DNA from: Doris montereyensis
Taxonomy: Eukaryota > Mollusca > Gastropoda > Nudibranchia > Dorididae
DNA: 64,000 bases
NCBI GenBank assembly: GCA_037039925.1
Contig: JAXRKP010000217.1
Coordinates: 10,001 to 74,000 of the forward strand
Direction of reading: 5' to 3'
The notes under the pieces are model-generated. The model saw nothing but the letters and a program-made list of their open reading frames with translations. It was not told where the DNA came from and made no database searches. Below are positions 46,591 to 64,000 of the stretch, in pieces; positions within the stretch are counted from its first letter, which is position 1, and the number at the start of each line of letters is the position of its first letter. The translations under genes and the position numbers were made by a program.

Positions 46591-47234
46591 AAATGATGAT
46601 AACATTTTCGTATTTCTCCTGTATACATGTATTTTGGTTTTCTAATTTATTCTGCAATCAGATAGGATTTTCTATCTTTTTAAAAAAATCATGTTTACCA
46701 ATTTGTTGGGTGTCGGTTTTTTTTCATGTCTTTCATTCTTGTTAATTCTATGACTCAGATTTTACTTATCCGTTTTTATTCTTTATTTCATTCATCCTAA
46801 AGGGTAAACATAATATGTTAATTTCTCTGTATGTTCTTTGAAAAGATCTGTTCTAAAATGTATCAATGTTATATTATCAAAGATTTTATTTCTTAAATAT
46901 TGTCCTTGAAACATTCCCTGTTTTCAATTGCTATCATCATCATTGCATAGTCATATAAATTAAAGCCACATACTCTTGGTAAATTCTGACAGTCAATTTA
47001 AAGTGCCATGTTTACTTCTTTTCTTTTTTTAACCAGGGATGTCACACTTGCTCAAGCTTTCCATGATCCCTATTTATATGTGTGTATTTGTTTCTGTTTG
47101 CGATTCATCTGAATGTGTACATACTTGGTATATGATGCTGAGTGTCTTTATTAATTTTTAACATTTTTAAACTGAGTCACTTACCTTACATTTTTCTGCT
47201 AGATGAAACGGAATCATTTTTAATCTTACCTTAT
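46591..47234 (+). other. Downstream flank of plus SEPHS gene, no SECIS recognised
   Basis: AT-rich sequence that would contain the original 3'UTR displaced by the SINE. ATGA words occur (46591, 47069, 47131) but none shows the SECIS core arrangement by eye. No other gene is seen. Confidence 0.4.
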
Positions 47235-47515
47235 GGGTACAGTGGTGTCAGTGTCTGAGTTGTTAGGTTGCCGGGTTTGGGATCATGAGGTCCTGGGTTT
47301 GAATCCTAACAAAGCAAGGCCAACGTTATGTTTCTTCGGAAATGGTGCAAATGGGTACCAGCATCCGCTTGGGAGTAAAATCCCTGTTGCAGACTAGTTT
47401 CCTGTCCAGGAGGTGGTTAATGTCACCTGTTCTGCTTCACACTATATTAATCAGTAGATAAGCTCTGGCTCTTATGGGCTGTTAGGGCCTTGAGGGAATT
47501 TTAGTTTACTTACCT
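47235..47515 (+). repeat. tRNA-derived SINE (S2)
   Basis: Head gtgtctgagttgttaggttg, B-box cctgggtttgaatcctaaca, tail cctgttctgcttcacactat then ctctggctcttatgggctgt. Confidence 0.8.
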
Positions 47516-47667
47516 TATTGGTATGCTAGCTGACAAGCTGAGTTTTATCCCCTTTGTATACTCTGATTATAAGGGGTCTTCAGATTCATGCAGATTTTAT
47601 GAGATAAGAGTAGGAGGCTAGATTGGATATTTAATTGCCACCGATGTGCCGGCTGATACTGTGCTGA

Positions 47668-47712
47668 GGTGCTGGTAGCTCAGTCGGTAGAGGATGAAAT
47701 ATTTTACCAAGT
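47668..47712 (+). repeat. Truncated tRNA-like head
   Basis: gtgctggtagctcagtcggt followed by agagg looks like a tRNA 5' half with an A-box. No anticodon loop, B-box or 3' half follows, so it is not a functional tRNA. Confidence 0.5.
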
Positions 47713-48464
47713 TTTCACATGTCAGTTAGCCTCGTTAGAACCATATTGGTTTGGTGTCAAGGAATCTTTGAAGCCCCCACCCCCACCACTGCCTTTGTCT
47801 TGTTGTGTGTGTTTAAGTTTTGTTTTGCTTGTTTCTTTTAAAGAGGGAAGCAACCACAGAAAACACAATTTCGTCTCAATGGTCTGTTACCTATTTTAAC
47901 ACCTAGCATTTAAATTTTATTAATTCTCACTCACCTTGATCAAGAATGCAAGAATATGGGTTGTTGTTTTAATTGAATGTACATTTTTGGCGCAGCATGT
48001 TATGTTGACCCACTATGTTTGATAACATGATGTTTACATTGCACACACATATATATCTGTGGTGTGATTTTATGTAGTTTTAAGATTCAAGGTTGTTTTT
48101 TCTTACTTCACTTCAATATAAATTTAAATATGGGATGTTATAATTTATTTATTGATTTTTGTGAAAAATTATTTGTAATCTCTGTGTTCATAATACGCTG
48201 CCTACCCATTCTTCATGAGGCTTTAATACATGTGTGTGAATGTATATGGCTGTGTTTGTGGGTGTTTTATTGCATTTATATGCTAATGTATGTGCGTGCG
48301 TGTGTGTGCATGCTTTTGATATGATTTTTAAGGAAAATCAGGATGATGAAATATTTTATTTATTTCATCTATATATTTTTAAAATATTTTCTATCATTAT
48401 CGTGATTATTGTTGTTGATAAAAAAAATTTCCATGTGAGTATTTGTGAGGAATCAAGATGAGAA

Positions 48465-48570
48465 AATTAAACAGAGTACATGTAATTGATTGACAATAAA
48501 GAGTTGGTGTACCAATGGGAAAATTAAACAGAGTACATGTATTTGATTGAGAATAAAGAGTTGGTTTACT
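48465..48570. repeat. 47-bp tandem duplication
   Basis: gaaaattaaacagagtacat with gattga-aataaagagttggt appears twice in tandem. Confidence 0.85.
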
Positions 48571-48639
48571 GGTACTCTCATTTGTGTTGGGTTTTTTTAA
48601 TTCTGTGTTGTTGATTTGCTGTAAGTATATGTTTTGTGT

Positions 48640-48945
48640 TTGGGTGGTTGGAAGGCAAAGCTGGTAGGTCCTACTTCTTTCTTTTCACTTATACATGTAT
48701 TTATCTTTTGTCTTTCTGTTTCCTTTTACTTCACCCATTTCTTCCTATACTTGAAAACTCATTTACACCTGAGTTCAGACTCAAATGAAGAGTGGGTGGC
48801 TAGGGGTGCTGCTGGTAGATCGTATTTCTTGCCTTTAATTTTTATTCTTTCACCTATCTATCATCTTTCTGTTTCAGAAATTAATTCACCTTGAGATTAC
48901 AGCATATGATTGATGGAGTAAATTTCAATGAAACAAAAAAGCGAG
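48640..48945 (+). repeat. Two adjacent family A copies
   Basis: First copy: gctggtaggtcctacttctt to cttcacccatttcttcc (48655-48755). Second: gtgctgctggtagatcgtat to ggagtaaatttcaatgaaac (48800-48938). Same orientation. Confidence 0.75.
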
Positions 48946-48988
48946 GAAAGCAGAGTGAAATACATGTATCTTTCCTGAGACAGAGAAA

Positions 48989-49775
48989 GGCTTCGTCTCC
49001 TTATGCGAGCGATAGACACTTGAGATCAGTCGTGTGGCATGTCTCCTTATGAGCGAATATTCGAGCGCAATTATTTAGTTTCACGCGATGTCTCAGTCGC
49101 GAGCGGCAAAAGTGTCTCCTTATGCGTGAGCAACTTTTCGTCGCATCTGAAAGAAGGTGCAGCGACGGAAATGATTGACATGGGCAATGTATTAGTATCA
49201 AGATGGATACGGCAAAGTTCTCTTCTTTGTACATGTTCATGTCCAGTAGTGTTGCTATTCTCACTGCCTACAAAAAATTGAAAACAAGACGTCATAGTTA
49301 TTAGGTACGTAAGATGTATTGAAGACAACAAGAATATGGAGTTTTTCACCATTTCCTTTTCAACATTCTTCCAAAAATTATTAATATGATCCCTGTCTCT
49401 GTGTTCTTTCATTTGTGGGTTATATATGGCAGGCTCCCCACGAAGGAGTTCAATCAAACGCTCAATTTGTCTTGGTGTTTTTGCCATGTTTCACAATGGG
49501 CCTTCCCAGCACTACACACAACACACTCGGGCCATGCGTCCCATGCAAGAAATTTTGCTCTATGGTTATGCTTTAAATCAGTCACACCTCCAGTCGGTCG
49601 TGAGTGACTGGTTCCCCGATCGCTACATGACTCCATCGCAGGCGATGGTCGCGAACGACTTGATGTCGCGCCCCCACATAAGGAGACAGCTTCTTATAAA
49701 TCTTACTTTATTGATTTTGGCGCGAAATTAGTCGCGCACGGCTATACATTGCATCACACATAAGGAGTCGTAGCC
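48989..49775. mobile_element. Harbinger/PIF-like TIR element with MADF-domain fragment
   Basis: Ends ggcttcgtctccttatgcg (48989) and cataaggagtcgtagcc (to 49775) form TIRs with two or three mismatches. The interior has many gcga/tcgc words and repeats ctccttatg near both ends. On the minus strand from 49487, MAKTPRQIERLIELLRGE, then IYNPQMKEHRDRDHINNFW resembles a MADF DNA-binding domain, which PIF/Harbinger transposons carry as a separate protein. No DDE transposase is present in the 787 bp, so it is nonautonomous. Confidence 0.7.
49350..49487 (-). pseudogene. MADF-type DNA-binding domain fragment inside the TIR element
   Basis: About 45 residues match the MADF pattern: L-I-E-L-L-R..P.IYN....E.RDRD...N.FW..V. 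The surrounding ORF (49071-49487) continues into unrelated noncoding sequence. The fragment is likely a captured or remnant transposon protein. It could be functional only if spliced to something I cannot see. Confidence 0.6.
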
Positions 49776-49799
49776 TAAAACACTGTGAAAAACATTGGA

Positions 49800-50545
49800 T
49801 TTTACCCAATCCACTATATGCAACAATCTCAGGGTGAAATGAGAGGAAACGGCAAGATGAAATACAAGTGTATGATTAAACTAAAAGGAAAGAAGTTTGA
49901 AGAAGTATGATCCCTTATGACTAAACGTCTATGCAAATTTCAAGCATCTGATGAGATGGGTAACTGAGAGTAATTAATAATATGTGTTCTCACGTTGTGG
50001 GCGTTTGCGGGTGCTGCTGATAGATCCTAGTATTTCCTACTATCCTACTTCTTTATCTTTCCATTTACTCATTCATTTCTCTTTTATCTTACTGTTTTCT
50101 CTTAATTCACCCGAAGGTCACCATAATGGTGGACAGGGTAAATATCAATGAAACGAACAAGCAAATAAATCATTCACATTATTCAGATCATTTGAATCAC
50201 AGTGTGGGGTGGTGTTGCCGGTAGATCTTTCCTTTATCTTGCTCTCAAATCATTCTGAGATCATTACACATGGTCAATGAGTTAAATTTTGATTCAAAAT
50301 GAGCTGCTTGCAATGATCTTGGAATCAGTAGGAAATTAACAGTGAAGAAAAAACAAAAACCCAACCCAGGGATATCAATTGATGTGGAGGAGGTATCAAC
50401 AAAGTATTTGTTTGTTTCATTGCCTAATTTATTCAACCCACTACTGGTTCTTATGGTGAACGGAAAGGAAATACCATAGCAAGACATCTGAGATGAAAAG
50501 AAAGAAGTAGGACCTACCAATACCAGTAGCATCAGCCAACAACCC
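49800..50545. repeat. Cluster of four family A copies in mixed orientation
   Basis: Minus copy at 49800-49905 (aatctcagggtgaaatgaga), plus copy at 50000-50160 (gggtgctgctgatagatcct to ggtggacagggtaaat), a shorter plus copy at 50195-50300 and a minus copy at 50400-50545 (gaagtaggacctaccaatac). With the copies at 48640-48945 this makes six in 2 kb. Confidence 0.7.
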
Positions 50546-51099
50546 TCAAAGTAGATGTAGTTACTAGTACAGTTGAATCCGTTAGAGGTCAACTCGCTTG
50601 TAAAGTTGAAGTAAAGTTCCGTTTAAACTCTTTTCATCAGTTCTGTGTTTTCATGGATTATATTCCCTTAATGGGTTAATGACATTCCGGCTTTAAAATT
50701 AAAGTCAATAATTTGTGTTGATCTCAAGATTTTGACTTTAAACTTTAATATAAATAAGTTCCATTGTATATCAGATCACCTTACTGAGGGTGGGGCCGCC
50801 TAGTCCCCGAACAGGTGCAAGTACCTGCCCAATGCCCGATTCTATCTATTGTAAATAATACATGTGTACTACTTAGTATTATCGGTTATCACTCCCTTTA
50901 AATAATACTATTACTGGACGGGCAGACATTCGAGAAAGCACCTGACGTAACAAACGTGTGCAACTACAATCCGAGAGATCAACCACCGTGAGCAACATCA
51001 GTAACATTCTTATAACTTATATAATATAGAGTATGAAAAAATGAAAGTTAAAAGTCCATCTTTTCCTAGAACTTTCGGCTTCATTTTTTTTTATGACAC

Positions 51100-51616
<517 letters not shown>

Positions 51617-52199
51617 GCTCCGTATTTTGTCTGACACCAAATAGGCCTACACTGCGTCATTTTAAAAAAAAGAGGACAATTTCATTGGCTTATTATAACT
51701 TCTGAGCAGGCTGGTTAAGACATCTTATTCTTATTCACACAACACATTGCTGATTGCAGAGGAAGAAGTATAGTTATGTTTTGCATTGATACCTAATGTA
51801 GTTCGGATGAACTGGCTGAAATGCGTCCACTCAGATGTCATGCAGTCCATGCAGGTCTTTCCGGGTGTTCTGTCTCTCTCTCTATTTCTCCCCGTTCTAC
51901 ATATACTTCCACCTTCTGTCTACCCATCTTATTCTGTCGCTGTTTTCCTCTTCTCTCCATCCATTTCTTTTCCCTCCCCCCTCTTATTTTTCCCTCTCAT
52001 CTTTGTGTGTGTCATATTACTAGATCTAGTTTTATTTCGTTCTCTTCTTTCCTTTTTGTCTTTTATGTTTGTTTCTTGTTGTGAGGCTTACTCTGTTGAT
52101 GGAAATTGCGTGATGGGTCGTTGCACCTTTGGCCACCTTTCGGCGCCATTAGTTCCATTCACCATTGTTAAATATGTGTTATATATTGTCAGTTTGTCT

Positions 52200-52240
52200 C
52201 CTCGCTGCTGATGAAGGGTGCGCAGCCCGAAAATTCCTCC
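52200..52240 (+). other. Hammerhead-like core motif (tentative)
   Basis: ctgatga at 52208-52214 is followed by agggtgcgcagccc and gaaa at 52229-52232. The GGG/CCC pair could form a short stem II. Such CTGATGA...GAAA cores occur in Penelope-like retroelements. An extra A after CTGATGA and no clear stems I and III keep this tentative. Confidence 0.25.
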
Positions 52241-52549
52241 GTCCTGTCTATTTTTCGATTCAATTCTTGGCTGTACCACACATTTTAAGTTCCTCTTCAT
52301 GTAAAAATGGATAGGAGTTATCTTCCAGGTCAAAGTTCAAAGGTTAGTTTTGATTGGATGTGAACTTGTGGGAGTGTCATCGTTATCACACGTTTTTATT
52401 GTTCTTTCTTCTACCATCGAAACAAATGGCACTTATTTCAAGTTGTATCGGCAAGCTCCATGTGAACAAAACATCTGTTAAGCGGCTAAGAAATTAAAAC
52501 TAATAAAGAAAGTAAGGCTATGTGACAAGACTTTGGACTATCACAAATT

Positions 52550-52960
52550 CATCTAGTCTAGATCTAGATCTAGATTTTTATGTGTATATAAAGGTAACGA
52601 TCTAGACCCTAGCTAGCTCTAGATAGATCTACTGATCTAGATTCTAGAACTAATCTAGATCTAGATATATATCTAGATCTAGAACTAGATTTAGATTAGA
52701 AGATTACGTTCTTTCACTTTTTGCTTTATACAGACTAATAACTGCTATGCAGGGACTGATGATTATCATCTTGTCTCCTTTGATTTCAGTTTTATATGAT
52801 CACACGAGCTAAGGCCTATCGATCTTTACTTATTACTAAGTAGCCTACCGATGTTATCTCAGATAGATCTAGATCTATCTAGACATATGATATAGTCTAG
52901 ATTTTAGACTTACATCTATCAGAAATCTACAGTGACTATAGGGGTCTAGTTCTAGATATA
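52550..52960. repeat. AGATCT/TCTAGATC-rich patch
   Basis: Near-continuous overlapping tctagatctagat words at 52555-52700 and again at 52860-52955. Confidence 0.75.
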
Positions 52961-53329
52961 TCTTTATATGTATATTTGTTGGAAACGAAGAAAAAAGGAA
53001 TCGTGTACATTCTTGATTTTCTCAATTTACAGTCTACTGCTAGTTCCTATCAACAATGCCCCCCCCCTTTCCAATGTTGGATGAGTGGATTTGACTCTGG
53101 ACATGAACAAAATCATTTAAAAGTTGTTTTTTTTAAATTTTGCTTTCGGTTTTTTTGTTTTTTTTTGTTTGCTTTTAAAATTTATAATTACATGTAGTGT
53201 ATTAATAGTGCTGCTTGAGGCTAAGTAGATTAGCTATACATTATTGTTTTAATCACATTTTACCTGTCATCATCACTGTGATGACTTGCTATGAGTCGAC
53301 GATTATAGATTAGTGTCAATACATTGCAT

Positions 53330-53650
53330 ATATAACATACTTGTGCATGTACTAACGAGCCATGCTCATTGCTTTACCTGCGTTAGTGAGTAATAAAATG
53401 TATAGACGAAGTTGTTTTTTTTTGCTTTGCATTGCAAGGATTGAGTGTGTCGAGTAAGTGGGCAGTGAATGTATACATTTAGTGAAAATTTTGATTTCTT
53501 CCCAACAAATAAGTGTTGGAAGAATTGCAGAGATGTCGGATAGTTATGAAAAATAAAGAGAGATTTATTTGTGTTCCCAAGTAAGTGTGTTGGATATCTA
53601 AGCATGTCGGATAACTGGCGATTAGATAACTGGCAGTAGACTGTAGTTCT
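53330..53650. repeat. Possible pogo/Tigger-type remnant
   Basis: agatgtcggatagttatgaa and catgtcggataactggcgat followed by actggcagtagactgtag look like the tcggataactgg termini of pogo-type elements. A related right-hand piece is at 55465. Tentative. Confidence 0.35.
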
Positions 53651-54667
53651 TATTCTTTGTTTTAAGAGCTACTATTTTTGGACGTAGTCTTATTGAATAG
53701 CCTAATTGACATATATTTAGGTCACATTCGGAAATACAGTATTTTCTGCCTAACATCCCAACCCCGGGGAAACTGAAAAGTGGGCTGTTAGCCAAACTGG
53801 GATGCTAGCCAGAGTCTGAGGGGAGATAACAAGGTGAAAAAAACAACTTTATTGTCCTCCATTAGCTCCCTTAACATGAAATCATATCCAATTAAATAGT
53901 GCAAAGACTGCAAGAAACGTGTTAATTAAGGAGTAATCTCATTTGCATATTTTACAGTCACTCTTTAGACCAATATAATTACAGAGCTATGCGGGGACAT
54001 GAAGGATAGAAGAACGTCCATCCTCTGGGTCAAACCTGTCTATCACTCTGTCGACGATAAAAATTAGGGAGGGTTTAACTTTCAGGGATTTTGTGAGATT
54101 TATGAAAGGTAAATTTATTATTATTATAGATCTCTGCAGCACTATGTAAATTATTATGCAAGTTAGACAACTCTTCTGAGATTCACACTTAGAAATCGTA
54201 TATAAGCAAAAAAAAATCAGAAACTTTTGAATCAATGGTGTTAGCCCCAGTCCGTTATGCCATACTGTCTGTTGTCAGTGACATTTGAGCTGCTCATATT
54301 TAAATAAAGAGTCTGTTTTCTTAATCTCCTACTGTCAAGTGTGCAGAAATGATCAAACACTAGTCATGTAACACTGCAGCAACTGAAAGCAACGCTAACT
54401 TTCTTTATTCTAATTGTTTTCATTATGTCCCTTAGATGTACCTGGCTATGGACATCCTTCCTACATAGTATCTTATCTGTAATAGGTCTTGATTCCATGT
54501 GTAATAAAAAAACAACATCATCATCATTATCATGTACAATATTTGTATTTTTAGTAAGCACGAGAATTATTGTTTCATAAACATAATCATTCTTTTTATT
54601 GCATAGGTACAAGAATTGAACTGGCATTGTCGTAATTGTACAGCAAATTGACATCCCACAAGCTGCA

Positions 54668-62881
<8,214 letters not shown>

Positions 62882-63249
62882 GTGAGTCTTTCGTTCATCC
62901 TGCCCACATCCACTTTGTCGTATTGACTCAATGGTTTCATTTACCTCCTGCATAAGGTGCAGTGTCAAGATCCATGAGGAACTCTGGAGATGAGCCAAAA
63001 CAGCACTTTAATTACCGTAATAATGAGTTTCTGTAAGACTTCTAACTTATCTGTATTTGTAGTTGTAGAACCCTTGCTGGGCTTTAACACAAAGGGAGTG
63101 AGAGAGTTGGTCAGTCTGGCTACCATTTGAAATATGGTTTAGTGTTTTAGTCTTGTCGTTGGCTGAATATTGCTGCTTTGCATACAATGTTTTTGTCTAA
63201 GTTGTTCCAATCTACAAGTTTTTATATTGTTCTGATTTGGCATGGGGTA

Positions 63250-64000
63250 TTTTAACTACTCTTGAGTTGGTCGCAGACTGTCTTTTTATGATATTTCTTT
63301 TTTTCTTTCTTTCTCAGTTCCCATTCTCCCTTTCAATGTATGGGTTCAGATGCCCGAGAAGATCTTTCTCCAGGATGCCCTGTCCTGGCATTTTCCGTTT
63401 CCTTCCAAAAATGTTAAATTTGTATTCTTCAATGTCTCTTTTATATCTTCTTCCTACTTTCTCCGAGGTCTGCCTTTGGTCTTTTACCTTGGGCTTTAGC
63501 ACTGTATACTGATTTAGCTATTCTATTGTCATTCATTCTATTTACATGCCCAAACCATCTCAATTGATTTATTTCTGTCTTAGTTTTTATGCCATCTTCT
63601 TTGGTTTGATGTCTTATTGTTGTGTTTCTGATTTTTTGTCTCTTTTAGTTTTCCCTACTACTCTTCTTAGATATTTCATTTCGGCTCCTTGTACTCTACT
63701 GTATTCCCTACTGTCTAAGGTCCAGGTTTCACTGCCATAGAGGAGAGTAGGGACAATAAACTGTGTTGTATACTGCCATTTTTGTTTTTTGTTGACAATT
63801 CTTGTTTAGCTACAAATGCCTTTCCTAGATGGTTATATATTGCACTTGCCTTTTGGATTCTCTGGCTGATTTCTTTTCATAGTTTTCCTCAGAGTTAATC
63901 ATTACTCCTAGGTAATTGTAGCTGTGAACTTACTCTAAATTCTCCTTGCCCAGTTTAAGATTTTGTGTTTTAGCTTTCTTAGTTACTAGCATTGTTTTGG
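63250..64000 (-). mobile_element. LINE 3' end (RT C-terminus), minus strand, cut by window edge
   Basis: The minus-strand reading gives NYLGVMINSEENYEKK, then TEINQLRWFGHVNRMNDNRI with AKSVYSAKA-QGKRPKAD, the LRWFGHV.RM...R......GRR..GRP tail of many animal LINEs. Frames shift several times. It probably belongs to the same family as the 23148 element. Confidence 0.75.

Noticed and set aside
47668..47712. tRNA gene
   Set aside because: Only the 5' half is present.

Overview
The window is AT-rich, intron-rich and full of repeats, so it comes from an animal nuclear genome. Small exons with GT-AG introns of 0.6 to 8 kb, many non-LTR retrotransposon remnants, tRNA-headed SINEs, minisatellites and AGATCT-rich patches point to an invertebrate, plausibly a mollusc (gastropod). 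That taxonomic guess is inference only. There are no bacterial operons, rRNA genes or CRISPR arrays.

Three protein-coding loci are supported. (1) A seven-exon selenophosphate synthetase gene (SEPHS/SelD family) runs on the minus strand from 20922 to 4636. (2) A second seven-exon SEPHS gene runs divergently on the plus strand from 29542 to 46273. Both carry an in-frame TGA at codon 29, exactly where SPS2 proteins have selenocysteine. Six of the seven coding exons have identical lengths in the two copies; exon 5 is 2 nt longer in the minus copy, which shifts its frame. The protein sequences differ at many sites, so these are inverted, head-to-head paralogs and not one haplotype assembled twice. 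(3) The 5' part of a formylglycine-generating enzyme gene (SUMF1) occupies four exons from 54668 to 62881 on the plus strand and runs off the window. It is interrupted by three 1-nt frame disruptions.

Layout: 1-460, a 27-bp minisatellite; 1380-3700, a 48-bp minisatellite whose unit resembles a tRNA-Glu D-arm/A-box; 3700-4635, 3' flank of the minus SEPHS gene; 4636-20922, that gene, with a 30-bp minisatellite, a nested MITE, a mariner-like element and LINE pieces in its introns; 20923-29510, the spacer between the two genes, holding a 2.6-kb damaged LINE; 29511-46273, the plus SEPHS gene, with a composite repeat array in intron 5 and a TIR element; 46278-54667, intergenic repeats including a Harbinger-like TIR element with a MADF-type fragment; 54668-64000, SUMF1, with a foldback hairpin, a 22-bp GATA-containing minisatellite and LINE remnants.

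Functionally, SEPHS makes selenophosphate, the selenium donor for Sec-tRNA, and is itself a selenoprotein here, so each gene needs a SECIS element in its 3'UTR. I could not identify a convincing SECIS by eye for either copy. In the plus copy a SINE begins about five bases after the stop codon, so any SECIS must lie beyond it. Several frame disruptions are single-base changes beside short homopolymers, so assembly error is a serious alternative to pseudogenisation for both the minus SEPHS copy and SUMF1.
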